Shown: piece by piece, positions 51,727 to 62,700 of the stretch | Layout of the letters: each line of letters opens with the position of its first letter | Position numbering within the stretch: position 1 is the stretch's first letter | NCBI RefSeq assembly: GCF_000717915.1 | Contig: NZ_JOCX01000005.1 | Location: 186,001 to 250,000 of the forward strand | Direction: 5' to 3' | Source of the DNA: Streptomyces sp. NRRL S-244 | GTDB lineage: Bacteria > Actinomycetota > Actinomycetes > Streptomycetales > Streptomycetaceae | DNA length: 64,000 nt | Notes under the pieces: generated by a model | The model's input: only the letters and a program-made list of their open reading frames with translations | What the model was told of the DNA's origin: nothing | Databases searched by the model: none | Made by a program: the position numbers and the translations under genes

Positions 51727-52062
51727 TCATGAGCTGCTTGAGCGGTGCTCCTCCTCTGCCAGCTTTCGGGCAAAGGCGACACGGCGGTTCAGCAATTCCA
51801 CCCACATGTTGTCTGTGTTCAGTGGGTAGTCTGCCGTCTGAGCGCTTGGTGCGGTCTCGATCACATGTAGCAAAGTCATCGAGAGGCCGAAGCAGTCGTC
51901 GGAGCCGAAGATCGTTGTCAGAGCCTGAGCTTCTTCATCCGTGACCGGTTCCGGGATCTGCTCGAGCAGGTGCTCTGTCTCAGTGATCTCCTCTACAGGG
52001 GCTTCCTCGGACGGGAACGGGCCTGCGTCAAGTAGATCCTGAACTTCCTTTCGGATTCCCAT
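51727..52062 (-). CDS. Probable immunity protein to the adjacent RHS toxin
   Basis: 111 residues, very acidic in the first half (EEAPVEEITETEHLLEQIPE), with a helical central part and a short Ser-rich end; no signal peptide, so cytoplasmic. The ATG at 52062 is eight bases after the stop of the RHS toxin gene, with AGGGGA as ribosome binding site, the standard place for a polymorphic toxin immunity gene. Two 60-base lines counted by hand in this gene have 33 and 34 G or C (55-57%), well below the neighbouring genes. I recognise no family; the role is inferred from position. Confidence 0.72.
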   Translation of the reverse strand: MGIRKEVQDLLDAGPFPSEEAPVEEITETEHLLEQIPEPVTDEEAQALTTIFGSDDCFGLSMTLLHVIETAPSAQTADYPLNTDNMWVELLNRRVAFARKLAEEEHRSSSS

Positions 52063-52070
52063 GTGATCCC

Positions 52071-55000
52071 CTAGATCATTCCGATGCGCCGATAGTAAGC
52101 CATCATCTCCAGGATTCCCTTGTTGAAGTAGCTGGCGTCGTTGTACTGCAATTTCCCTATTCGGCGCATGTCCCAGATGTCCATGGCGAGCACCGTCCTG
52201 AAGGGAAGGTTGGCGTCTGCCCGCTTGGTCGCACCGCCTCGGCCCCCGTAGGTACGGGTCAGCTTGTGATCCTCACGCTTCATCACCACGGCACCACCGT
52301 CCTTGCGGTCGGTGTGTTCGAGGGCGGCCTGCGGCATGTGGTGGGCCTCCAGGCCATCGCCGGGCACACCCGGGTCCAAGTCGCCGAAGCGCCCACCATC
52401 GTTTTCGTACACAACCTTGCACGAGGCGTTGTGGACCAAGATGGGCGAGGATCCCGCAAGCACGTAGTAGGTGTGCTTCGAAGCCACCGTGAGGTTGTGG
52501 ACCTTCTTCTGCTCGGTCCACCGCTTGACCTCGGTGACTTGCACCCAGCTGCCCGAGGACGTGCGCAGCCACTGACCGGCGCTGAGGTCGGTGGCGTTAA
52601 GCCACTTGCCCATGGACGGGACCCAGAACGGGTGGCCGTCTGTGGCGGTGAGGTGTTCGGTGGCTTCGCCCTTCGCGCCGTCGGTGTCGATTGTTATCTC
52701 GACCAGCTTCTTCTGGCCCTCACCGATGATCAAAGCTGCGACGGATTCGCCGGTAGTGGCGCCCGTCTCAGCCTCGGTGGCCAGGACCTTGTCCTCGAGT
52801 CGTACGTCCTCGATGGGCTTCGCTGAGCCGTCGGCCATCAGGACCTGCGTACCGGGTACGAAGCTGTTGCAGCCCTCGTTCGTCTGAGAGCCGCCGGAAT
52901 CGTCTTCCTTGCCCTTCGACTTCTTCGGCTCGTCGCCCTTCTTCGCCTCCGACGACTTCGACGCCTTGCCGTCGCCGTCGGCCTTCTTGGCCTTCGTCGC
53001 GGAGGACTTGCCTTGCTTGGCCGCCGTAGCCTTGGCTTCGTCGGCCTTCTTCGCGGCCGCAGCTGCTGCCTCTTGGACCCTTCTTCGGGCCGCTGCGGCC
53101 TCCTCCTCCAGTTTTCTCGCGCGTTCGGCGGCTTCCTCTATCTGCCGTTTCCACTCGGCCAGGTCCTCGGCGTACTTGGCCATCGCCTGCTGGTAGCGCT
53201 CGACCCGCCTGAGGATGTCTCGCGCCAGGGCGAGTTTGTGCGACCAGCTGTTGAAGGCATCCCACGCACGGTCCAGTGCCTTCAGGATGCGCTTGGCACG
53301 GCCCGCGAAGGGCAATGCCGCATCCAGGGCGAGGCCGGCGCACGCGCCCCAGTCGCCGCCCAGGCAGTCGCGGATGTCGTTGTACCCCGAGGCGTCCTTC
53401 AGGATGCCCATCGCGACTTCGAGCGCGATGTCCAGGGCACTCTTGCCCTGGATCATGTTCGCCCAGGCCGCCTCGGCGTCCGAGAAGTCCTTGATCGGCA
53501 TCGTAGGAGGCGCGATCGACAGGCCGCTGGGGTCGCTGAACGTCACCGGCGAGTTGTTCGCGTAGACGTACGGGTTCATCTGTTTGGGCTCGTTGTAGTC
53601 GACGATGGGGTCGACCGACTGGAACCGGCCTGTCGCAGGGTCGTACTCACGTGCACCTAGATGCACGAGCCCGGTGGTCTCGTCTACCTCTCCGCCGACG
53701 AAGCCCTTCTTGCCGGGCCACAGCGAGGGGGCCGCACCGCGGACCTCGCCATACGGTGTGAACTTGCGCCGGGTGACCGCCATGGTGGTGGCGTCCACGG
53801 TCGTGGTCGCTGTGCCGTTGTGGTCGGCCATCAGGTACGACGTCGTGATGACGCCGTCCTTGGCCGTCTTGACCATCGTCGGGCCGGCCGGGTGGCCGTA
53901 GTAACGCGTGCTCTCCAGCTTGCCCGCCGCCGTGAGCTTGACCTCGGTGCCCGGCAGGTAAAGCGTCGTGCCCGACGGCTCACGCTTGATCAGGCGGCTG
54001 CCGCCGGCGTCGTAGACGAAGTCCGTCGCCTCCGCACCCTTGGTGACCTTCGTCAGCTGACCCGAGGCGTCCCATTCCAGATTCTGGGTGTCGCCCTGGA
54101 TGGTGCGGGTTTTGGTGTTGCCTGCCGCATCGTAGGTGTAGGACTCGGTACGGGCGCCGCCCGGGCCGGTGGTGTCGACCTTCTTCAGACCGTTCGCACC
54201 GGCCTGACCAGCCGTGCCGTAGGTGTAGGTGCGGGTGACGTCCTTGGTGAGGTCACCGATCGGGGAATGCTGGACTTCCTTGGTGCGGTTGCCCGCTGCG
54301 TCGAAGCTGTACGAGCTCCAGTACGCGCTCGGACCACCGACCTGGGGCTTGGAGCCGGGGCCGGCCGCGTTCGGCTGGGCCGCGCAGTCGTCCGTAGCCG
54401 TCCAGGCCTCGTTCATGCGGCGCAGATAGTCGTACGCGAAGCACTGCACGTCGGCAGTGGCGGCCGGGCCTTCCTTGTCGGTGACCTTCAGGATGTTGCC
54501 GACAGCGTCGTAGTCGTATGACGTGTCGTTGATCCGGCTGGGCGACTGCTCTTTGTCGTTGACCGTCCGGGTGAGAAGGCGTGTCTGCTCGTCGTAGAAG
54601 TTCGTCGAGTAGACCTGGGATCCGGCCGGGCCGGACTCCGTGCGCAGCACGTCGCCCATCGGCGAATAGTCAACATTGCCGACGAAGGTCTTGCCCTGGA
54701 CGCCCATGATGGTGGGCAGTTCCAGGTGGTTGTACTTCATGGTGGTCGTTTCGGCGGGCAGTCCACCGATTGCGGGCTGACTCGTCCACGCCGTCAGGCC
54801 AGTGTTGGGCCGATAGCCGTTGGCGAAGCTGTACGAACCGGCGAGGGCACCCTCCGACGCGGGAATGGTGATCTTCGAGCCCGTCGGGCGGTACTCGCTG
54901 TCGTAGCCGGTGATCTCTTGCGTGTAGGCGTTGCCGTTGACATAGCGTGTCGAGGACACCGGCAGGCCGACGGCACCCGGAAGGGTGTCGTACGTGGTCG

Positions 55001-58000
55001 AGGTGAGCTTCGGGCCGGTCACCGAGCCGTCATGGGTGGCAACGACGCGGCCCAGGTCGTCGTACTCCGGGGCGATGACCTTTCCGCGTGCGTCTGTCGT
55101 GGTCGCCAGCCGGTCGCCCTGGCCGTACGTCATCGTCGTCGTGCCCTTGTCAGGGTCCGTCTGCTTGGTCTGGCGACCGCGGATGTCGTACTCGAAGCCC
55201 CACTTGTCGCCCGCCTGGTTGACGACCGACTCCAGCGCCCCGCGCTGGTTGTACGCGTACGTCGTCTTGTCGTACGCCCCCGTCGGCGAGTCCGAGCGGA
55301 AGAAGCGCAGCTCCGTCTTGCGGCCCGCGCCGTCGAGGAAGGCCCGGGTCGGGGTCTCGCCCTTCGGGGGGTCGACGGTGATGTTGTCGCCGCCGTACGA
55401 GGTGGTCGTACGGGAGGTCTCCAGACCGAACTTCCGCGAGATCTGCGCGGTCGAGCGGCCGGAGCCGTCGTACTCGGTCACCGTCGACGACGGGACCTCG
55501 TTGTCCTTGGGCTCCCACTGGACGCCGGACGGAGCGCCGGCGGTGTAGTAGGCGCCGTTGCTCTTCCAGACCTGGCCGAGGCTGTTGTAGAAGGTGTCGG
55601 TGATGAGCCGACCGCCTCCGAGGGCCTCCATCTGGGTCTGGCGGATGCGCAGGCTGCTGTCGTAGATGTCGTAGCTGGTGCGGTACGTACCGTCGTCCAG
55701 CAGGCTCTTGTTGGAGATGACGACCGGACCGTCGGTGCGGACGTCGTACGAGAACTCGCCGTCCGGGGACTTCGAGAGCGGGTCGCGGTCCGGGGACCAG
55801 ACCTTGAGGAGCCGGCCCAGGCCGTCGTACTCCATCACCTGGCGGCGGCCGTTGGTGTCCTGCTTGGCCAGGACCGAACCGCGGCCCTGGTCGGTCTCCG
55901 TCGTCTGGGTGTGACCGGCGGAGTTGGTGGTGACGACCTTGGTGACGATCTGTCCCGAGGCGGGGGTGTAGTCGACCTTGGAGGTCTTGCCGAAGACGTC
56001 GGTCGTCGTCTTCATGCGGCCGTACGTGTCGAAGGTCGCGCTGCCGTCCGTGGTGTACACCGGGTTGCCGCCCGAGTATCCGGACAGCGACTCGGTGGAC
56101 TTCAGGTTGCCCGCCGCGTCGTAGTACATCCGCGCGTCGGACGTCACGTCCGCCGGGCGCTGCACGTTCGCCGCGTCACACGCCTTCGCGACCGTCTCCA
56201 CCCGCTTCTGGCGGGCGATGATCCAGCGGGTCTGGTCCTCGTCGTACTCGTAGCGCGTGCAGCTGTCGTCCGACGGGTCCGCGACGTCGCCGAGGTTCGA
56301 CACCGACTGGGCGAAGCCCCGGTTGTCGTACGTCGTGCTCATCGCCGTACGGCGCCAGCCGCGGCCGTCGGACAGCAGGATGCGGGAGTTGACCCCCGTG
56401 GTCTGCTGGACGAAGGACTGCTGGGGCTCGATGTCCTCCTCGGGCACCGCGCCCTTGCGCTGGCGCGTCGCCGTGGGGCCGTACAGCCACGGGGTGTAGG
56501 TCGTGGCCGCTTCGAGCGCGCCGCCCTCGCCGTTGTACGCCAGGACCTCGCGGGTCTGGCCGGCGTAGAGGCGGTGGTCCGCCATCTCGTTGCCCTCGGA
56601 GTCCTTGACCTTGACCGACTTCTTGCCGCCCGAGGGGGCGAGCCGGTCACCGTCGAGGCCTCGGAAGAACAGCGTCTCCGTCATGGAGCGCTTGTCGGGG
56701 GCCTGGCCGATGAAGGTGCGCACCTTCTCGTAGCCGCGCCACTGGGACCAGGTGCGCGTCTTGGGACGCATCATCTCGGTCTCGTCGTCGTACGCCCACG
56801 CCGGGTTGCCGAGGAACTCGTACTCGGTGCGCCGCGTCGGGGAGTTGCCGTTGCGGTCCTCCTCCTGGACCCAGTCGACGACGTACTTGTGGAACCAGTC
56901 CGTGACGTAGAGCTTCTTCTCGTGCTGCGGATCGGTCGGGTCCGGGATCTCGGAGATCACCGGGTAGCAGCGGAGGGTGTTCGTCTCGGGCGAGGTGGGC
57001 ATGACGCGCGGGTTGGCCGCGCGGCACTCCGGGTCCTTGTAGTGGGCCAGGATGGTCGAGCCGGTCTCGCTGTCGATCGCCTCGATGCGGTAGCGCAGGT
57101 ACGGCGGCTTGCCGTCGGCGGCGCCGTCCACGCGGTTGGGGAGCTGCTTGCCGCGGAACTTCACCGGCGGCAGCGCCGTGTCCGTGCCGTTCTTGCCCGT
57201 GTGCTTGATCTCGCCCAGCCACAGCGGGTAGTCCGTGCCGTCGCCGGTCATCGGGAAGTCCTGGGTCAGCTTCCAGGAGTCCACCGGCTTGCGCGCGGTC
57301 CCGTTCCACACCGAGGTGCTGACCTCGGTCAGGCGCTTGCGGGTGAAGAAGGTCGGCGTGAACCGGCCCTTGCACTCCTCGCCCGCCGCGCAGAGCTGGT
57401 CACCGGGGGTGTCGGGCCAGTTCTTGGCGATGTCCCAGGCGACCTCCGGCTTCAGCTTCGCCGGGTCGCAGTCGAAGGAGGACGTGACGAGGCAGCGCTC
57501 GGCGACACCGAAGTTCACCTGGGCCGGGGCCTCGGCGAACAGGTTGTCGTTGCGCAGACCGTACGAGATGTGGTCCAGCCAGCCGGAACGGTCGTACGCC
57601 CGGGCGGTCGAACCACCCGCGATCTTGTAGTTCGAGCCGTAGTGGTTGACCTCCTTCTGGTACCAGTAGGTCATCGCGTTGCCGCGCGGGTCCACGACGT
57701 AGTCGAGGTTCCAGCGGTAGGCCTGGTCGCACACCGCGTCGGCGAACGTCGCGTTGTAGCAGGGCTCACCGGGCTGGTTGCCGTAGACCGGGACGTTCCA
57801 GGTGGAGTTGGTGACGGGCTTGCCCGTCGTCCAGCCCGGGACCTTGTTCAGACCGAAGTAGAACTGGATGCCCTGGGGGTTGGTGAACCTCCAGTGGTCA
57901 CCCTCCTTGTCGCCGTTCGAGGCGCCCTGGAGCAGCTCGATGCGCGAGCCGTCGTCCTTCGCCGGCCGCCACTTCTTCGTGGTGTCGTCGAGGACGAGCT

Positions 58001-59360
58001 GGGTGGAGCCGCCGTTCAGCGACATGGTGACCATCGGTGCGCCGTGGCACAGGTCGCCGGTGTCGTCCTTCGGGTTGTTGAACCCGGAGCCGGCCTTCTT
58101 GTCCTGGCTGCACGGGACGTAGCCCCGCTCGATGTAGTTCGAGGCCAGGTCCCAGCCGTCGCCGACCCACGAGGTCTGCTGCGCGGAGGCCGACGTACGG
58201 CCGTCGATCTGGGCGCTGGAGTAGCCGAGGGAGAGCGAGGGGCTCGGACCGCCCAGGGAGGCGGGGATGTCCAGCGGGTAGGACCAGGAGAAGTCACCCG
58301 CCGAGCCGCCGGCCTGCCAGGAGCCCGAGGGGTTCAGCGAGGTGGCCTTGAACGTGCCGTTCGCGCCGTCGGCGCCCGGGCTCGCGGCCAGCGTCATGCC
58401 CTGGCTGCCCGCGGCGGCCGCGGAGACCGCGGTGTTCGCGGCCGACAGGTTCATGTCGGCCTTGTCCGACGGGACGGCCGACTGGGCGGGGGTGGAGGAC
58501 GAGGACGCCGTGAACGTCGCGATGAGCTTGCCGGTCACCGGGTCGTTCTTCGTGGTGACCGGGATGCTGCCCTTGCACTCGGGCTTGTTCGGCGTCGTCA
58601 CCGCACAGGCGGGAACGGCCGTGAAGCGGAGTCGGGAACCCCAGCTGCCGCCGTACGCGTTCTTGAACGCGTCGTAGTCGAGCTCGACGGAGACGGGCGC
58701 CGCCGCCTTGCCCGTGTCGGTGCGCTTCACGTTCAGCAGCAGGCTGTTCGCCAGGCCGGCCTTCTTGGCCGCCGTCTGGTCGAGCAGGTCGACCTTCAGC
58801 TTCACCTGCTCGGCGGGCGCGTCGGCCGCAAGGCTCTGCGGGGCGGCGCCGGACTTCGCACCGGCCTTCGGGCCCGCTGCTGCCGAAGCCGGGAGCGCGG
58901 CGACCGTCACCGGGAGGGTGCCCGCCTTGACGGGGTTGCCCGCGGCCTTCGACGGGCCGAGGGCGAATGCCCCCGCCGTGCCCTGGGGGGCCGACTTCAG
59001 GCTGACGACCGGCGGTGCGGACGCGTCAGGCAGGGCGATTTCCGCCGAACCCGCCTTCGGCCAGGCGATCTTCGGCGCGGAGGACTTCCACGCCTTCTTC
59101 TGCGACTCGGCGGGGCCCGCTGCGGGCTTCCCGGTGACGGGTGCTCCGCCGACCTTCGTGAGCTTCTGCAGTCCCGGCTTCTTCAGGTCGGAACCGGCCG
59201 CCATGGCGGGGGTGGCGGTGAGCCCGGCGGTCAGCATGCTGAGCGCCAGGACCGGTATCGGCCACCGCCAGACACGCCTCAGAGGCGCACGCAAAGCGTG
59301 CGCCTGGGATCTCTTCAAAATTCGAACACTCCAAGCCGTCGCGCGCGGTGGTTCGGCCAC
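52071..59360 (-). CDS. RHS/YD-repeat polymorphic toxin with Hint domain and nuclease-like tip
   Basis: Secreted 2429-residue protein. The start is GTG 59360 (TTG 59321 is possible; neither has a clear ribosome binding site), giving a signal peptide (WPIPVLALSMLTAGLTATPAMA in pieces). A beta-rich N-terminal region follows, then dozens of RHS/YD repeats (for example YDAAGN, YDGLGR) that form a shell, and the RHS core end (LGAREYDPATGRFQSVDP). After a Lys/Ala/Glu coiled coil comes a Hint domain (about 2164-2311, from CNSFVPGTQVLMADG to VHN, with TDGH in block B). The last 118 residues, with EAHH at about 2338-2341, are the likely nuclease tip. An immunity gene follows at eight bases. Confidence 0.88.
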   Translation of the reverse strand: MAEPPRATAWSVRILKRSQAHALRAPLRRVWRWPIPVLALSMLTAGLTATPAMAAGSDLKKPGLQKLTKVGGAPVTGKPAAGPAESQKKAWKSSAPKIAWPKAGSAEIALPDASAPPVVSLKSAPQGTAGAFALGPSKAAGNPVKAGTLPVTVAALPASAAAGPKAGAKSGAAPQSLAADAPAEQVKLKVDLLDQTAAKKAGLANSLLLNVKRTDTGKAAAPVSVELDYDAFKNAYGGSWGSRLRFTAVPACAVTTPNKPECKGSIPVTTKNDPVTGKLIATFTASSSSTPAQSAVPSDKADMNLSAANTAVSAAAAGSQGMTLAASPGADGANGTFKATSLNPSGSWQAGGSAGDFSWSYPLDIPASLGGPSPSLSLGYSSAQIDGRTSASAQQTSWVGDGWDLASNYIERGYVPCSQDKKAGSGFNNPKDDTGDLCHGAPMVTMSLNGGSTQLVLDDTTKKWRPAKDDGSRIELLQGASNGDKEGDHWRFTNPQGIQFYFGLNKVPGWTTGKPVTNSTWNVPVYGNQPGEPCYNATFADAVCDQAYRWNLDYVVDPRGNAMTYWYQKEVNHYGSNYKIAGGSTARAYDRSGWLDHISYGLRNDNLFAEAPAQVNFGVAERCLVTSSFDCDPAKLKPEVAWDIAKNWPDTPGDQLCAAGEECKGRFTPTFFTRKRLTEVSTSVWNGTARKPVDSWKLTQDFPMTGDGTDYPLWLGEIKHTGKNGTDTALPPVKFRGKQLPNRVDGAADGKPPYLRYRIEAIDSETGSTILAHYKDPECRAANPRVMPTSPETNTLRCYPVISEIPDPTDPQHEKKLYVTDWFHKYVVDWVQEEDRNGNSPTRRTEYEFLGNPAWAYDDETEMMRPKTRTWSQWRGYEKVRTFIGQAPDKRSMTETLFFRGLDGDRLAPSGGKKSVKVKDSEGNEMADHRLYAGQTREVLAYNGEGGALEAATTYTPWLYGPTATRQRKGAVPEEDIEPQQSFVQQTTGVNSRILLSDGRGWRRTAMSTTYDNRGFAQSVSNLGDVADPSDDSCTRYEYDEDQTRWIIARQKRVETVAKACDAANVQRPADVTSDARMYYDAAGNLKSTESLSGYSGGNPVYTTDGSATFDTYGRMKTTTDVFGKTSKVDYTPASGQIVTKVVTTNSAGHTQTTETDQGRGSVLAKQDTNGRRQVMEYDGLGRLLKVWSPDRDPLSKSPDGEFSYDVRTDGPVVISNKSLLDDGTYRTSYDIYDSSLRIRQTQMEALGGGRLITDTFYNSLGQVWKSNGAYYTAGAPSGVQWEPKDNEVPSSTVTEYDGSGRSTAQISRKFGLETSRTTTSYGGDNITVDPPKGETPTRAFLDGAGRKTELRFFRSDSPTGAYDKTTYAYNQRGALESVVNQAGDKWGFEYDIRGRQTKQTDPDKGTTTMTYGQGDRLATTTDARGKVIAPEYDDLGRVVATHDGSVTGPKLTSTTYDTLPGAVGLPVSSTRYVNGNAYTQEITGYDSEYRPTGSKITIPASEGALAGSYSFANGYRPNTGLTAWTSQPAIGGLPAETTTMKYNHLELPTIMGVQGKTFVGNVDYSPMGDVLRTESGPAGSQVYSTNFYDEQTRLLTRTVNDKEQSPSRINDTSYDYDAVGNILKVTDKEGPAATADVQCFAYDYLRRMNEAWTATDDCAAQPNAAGPGSKPQVGGPSAYWSSYSFDAAGNRTKEVQHSPIGDLTKDVTRTYTYGTAGQAGANGLKKVDTTGPGGARTESYTYDAAGNTKTRTIQGDTQNLEWDASGQLTKVTKGAEATDFVYDAGGSRLIKREPSGTTLYLPGTEVKLTAAGKLESTRYYGHPAGPTMVKTAKDGVITTSYLMADHNGTATTTVDATTMAVTRRKFTPYGEVRGAAPSLWPGKKGFVGGEVDETTGLVHLGAREYDPATGRFQSVDPIVDYNEPKQMNPYVYANNSPVTFSDPSGLSIAPPTMPIKDFSDAEAAWANMIQGKSALDIALEVAMGILKDASGYNDIRDCLGGDWGACAGLALDAALPFAGRAKRILKALDRAWDAFNSWSHKLALARDILRRVERYQQAMAKYAEDLAEWKRQIEEAAERARKLEEEAAAARRRVQEAAAAAAKKADEAKATAAKQGKSSATKAKKADGDGKASKSSEAKKGDEPKKSKGKEDDSGGSQTNEGCNSFVPGTQVLMADGSAKPIEDVRLEDKVLATEAETGATTGESVAALIIGEGQKKLVEITIDTDGAKGEATEHLTATDGHPFWVPSMGKWLNATDLSAGQWLRTSSGSWVQVTEVKRWTEQKKVHNLTVASKHTYYVLAGSSPILVHNASCKVVYENDGGRFGDLDPGVPGDGLEAHHMPQAALEHTDRKDGGAVVMKREDHKLTRTYGGRGGATKRADANLPFRTVLAMDIWDMRRIGKLQYNDASYFNKGILEMMAYYRRIGMI
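52428..52871 (-). other. Hint autoprocessing domain inside the RHS protein
   Basis: Residues about 2164-2311: begins with Cys (GCNSFVPGTQ), has the block B motif ATDGH and ends in VHN. The next residue is Ala, not Cys, Ser or Thr, so splicing is impossible but cleavage after Asn, freeing the toxin tip, is possible. Confidence 0.78.
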
Positions 59361-59710
59361 CGCGCTAATGGGCCAACGGCGCTGAACCTAACAAGGGAGC
59401 ACGCGGTGCGTCGAAGGCTTCCGGTGTGCTTATAAACGGAATTCCGGCCTCCGGGTGCAGGTCAGCGAGTTGCGAAAAGGTTGCACAGCGAAAGTGTCGA
59501 AGTTCTCGCGGGAATCTTGTGGAACCTCCGACGGTCCCGGCCCATCGGGGATTTCCGTCCGGAAAGGGTGCCGTCGGCTGCTACAAATCATTCGAACAGT
59601 CGGGTGGCCGACCGTCAGGATGGCTCAAAGTCGTCCGCGGCGGGAGGTCGTCCCAGTCATCGGTCGCCGCTCCGGCGCGGCCACCGCACCAACCCGTTGA
59701 GGACCTGTCA
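59361..59710. other. 350-base divergent promoter region of the toxin and the large secreted protein
   Basis: I see no gene here. The region is AT-richer than the surrounding genes (TTATAAACGGAATTCC at 59430-59445, and 59575-59600), as expected for two divergent promoters. No operator of the nucleoside type is present and no clear -35/-10 pair could be fixed. Confidence 0.5.
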
Positions 59711-62700
59711 GTGAGACCATTCACGACGCGCGCCCGCGTCGACGATCCGCCCTCCCGCAGAACGCCGGTGCTCGCCACGGCGACCGTGCTGACCGCCGCG
59801 TTGACCTCCACACTGCTCGGCGGTCTGCCCGCCGTGGCCGCGGGCAAGTCCGGCGCCGCCGCTGGCGACAAGGTCAAGGAGCGCCTGGCCGACGCCGCCG
59901 CGGAGACGAAGGCCAAGGGCGAGGCGAAGAAGTCCGGTAAGCCCGTCGAGATCGAGTCGAAGCGCACGGAGACGGACGACGTCTGGGCGAACCCGGACGG
60001 AACGCTGACTGCCAATCACGCGCTCGTGCCCGTACGCGTGTACCGCGGCGGCAAGCTCGTGGACGCGGACGCCACCCTGGCCAAGCAGTCGGACGGGCGC
60101 ATAGCCCCGGCCGCGACAGCCGTCGGCCTGTCCTTCTCCGGCGGGGGCACGGGCGCGCTGGCGACCATGCGCAAGGACGGCCGGGACGTTTCCCTGACCT
60201 GGCCGACGCCGCTGCCCGCGCCGAAGCTGGAGGGCAACAGCGCCACGTACACGAACGTCCTGGAGGACGTGGACCTGCGCATCAGCGCCGACGTGAGCGG
60301 CTTCTCGCACCAGATCGTCGTCAAGACGCGCAAGGCCGCCGAGAACCCGGCCCTCGCCAGCCTCGACTTCGGCCTCGAGGGCAAGGGCGTCACCATCCGC
60401 AAGGAGGCGAGCGGCGAGCTCCGCGCGGTGGATCCGGCCGGCCAGACCCTCTTCAGCGCCGCCAAGCCGCAGATGTGGGACTCCGGCGCCGAGAAGATCC
60501 TGCCCGAGTCCACTGCCGGAACGACGGGCCCGGCGCCCGCCCCGGCCCCGAAGGCTGCCGCTCCGAAGGCCGCGGACGCCGCCAAGACCTCCGGCCTGCA
60601 GGCGGCCCCGGCCGCCGGGGCCGCCGCCCAGGCCCCGGCCCCGGTTCCGCCGGTGCCCGCCGTCGACGGCATCTCGAACGGGTCCAAGGAGGCCGACCTC
60701 GGCGTCGACCTCAAGGGCTCCAAGCTCACCCTGAAGCCCGACCGCAAGCTGCTCACGGACGCAGCCACCACCTACCCGGTCGTCATCGACCCGGTGTGGC
60801 GGGACGACTGGAAGTCGGCCTGGGCGATCGCCTACAAGCACACCGCCTACGCGAACTCCGCCAACACCAACTACTGGAACGGCGGCACGCTCAGCAAGGA
60901 GGCCCGCGTCGGCTGCGCCAAGGACGGCGCCAACGGCGGCACCGTCTGCGCGAAGACCTTCTTCCAGGCCGGCATGGGCGCCATGTGGGACAAGCAGATC
61001 CTGGAATCCACCTTCCGCATCCAGCAGAAGTACGCGGGTTCCTGGAGCTGCCAGTCCGGTCAGCTCCAGATCTGGGACACCGACGCCATCGGCGGCGGCA
61101 CCACCTGGAACAACCAGCCCGCCTGGAAGCGCATGGTCGACGCCTCCGGCCAGTCCTTCGGGGGCCGCAACTGCCCCGGCGACGGTGACACCATCGAGCT
61201 GAACGTGACCTCCGCGGTCGCCGACGCCGCTCGTTACCACTGGCCGGCGTGGACCATGGGCCTGAAGTCCGCGAACGACAACGTCGACGTGTCGTGGCGC
61301 AAGTTCAACCCGGACAGCGCCCGCATCTCGACCAAGTTCAACACGCTGCCCACCACCCCGTACGAGCGCAGCTCCAGCCCGTCGGTCGCCTGCAACGGCG
61401 GCCAGATGGGCACGACCGACAACGTCGTGCTGCGCGCCCGCGTCTCCGACGCCGAGGACAACTCGCTGACCGCCGAGTTCCACTACTGGAACGCGAACGA
61501 CTACGGCACGCTGAAGACCGCCCGCGTCCCCGTGGCCAGCGGCAACATGGCCCAGCTGACGATCCCCGCCGCGGGCCTGGGCAGCAACACCTACCGCTGG
61601 GACGTCCGCGGCAACGACGGGACGGCGGACGGCCCCTGGGCCGGACAGTGTCTGTTCACCATCGACGCGACCCGCCCCGCCTCGCTCCCGGGCGTGTCCT
61701 CGGCGCAGTTCCCCGAGAACGAGCCGGACAACACTGGCTACGCCCGTACCGAGGGAACGTTCAAGCTGACCTCGGGCGGCGAGAACGACATCACGAAGTA
61801 TCAGTGGTGGACCGAGTCCGACCCCAAGGTCCAGGAGGCCAGCCCGGCCGCGCCCGGCGGTTCGGTGGACGTCAAGTACAAGCCGACCGCGGCCGGCCCG
61901 CAGGTGATGTACGTCCGTAGCCTGGATGCTTCCAACAACCGCTCGGATCTGAAGTCCTACCTCTTCTACGCCAAGCGCCAGCCGGTGCGCGACAAGCCCG
62001 GCGACCTCAACGGCGACGGCACCGTCGACCTGTGGAGCGTCGACCCGGGCTCCGGCCAGCTGTGGGTGCACCCGGGCAAGGGCGACGGCTCGTTCGGCCT
62101 GTCCAGGAAGCTGGACCACGCCTCCTTCGCCAACGTCAAGTCGATGAGTCATCGCAACAGCTGGAGCGAGGACCTGATCGAGGACCTCCTCGTCCTGCGG
62201 CCGCAGAACGGCGACCCCAGTCGCAATACGCTGTGGGTCTACCCCGGCAAGGGCGACGGAGACCTCAAGCCCCTGGACGCCAAGGGGTTCGAAGTGACGG
62301 CCTTCGAAGACGGTGTGAACGACCACAACCACTGGGCGCAGGCCGACCAGGTGGTCTCGATCGGCAGCGTCAACGACGACAACGGCGACGGCAAGACGGA
62401 CGACGACGACGTGCCCGACATGCTGATCAAGGAGGGTTCCAAGCTCTGGCTCTACCTCGGGACGCTGACCGGAGAGGTGGCAATCCCCGGTTCCGAGCCG
62501 ATCCTCCTCGGCAACGCCGACTGGCAGAACATGACGATCATGACGCCGGGTGACCTGAACGGTGACGCGCTGCCTGAGATCTGGGCCCGCGACACGGTCA
62601 GCGGCAAGATCCACCAGTACACCAGCAAGAAGACCACCGCCAACACCTCGCCCGCGTTGGTCGACCTGACGGTGTACGGAGACCCGGCCGTCCGGACGGC

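Noticed and set aside
54726..59435. A 1569-codon open frame antisense to the RHS gene
   Set aside because: It is a shadow of the strong codon bias on the other strand; the protein is Arg/Val/Gly-rich, has no domain and covers the RHS repeats exactly.
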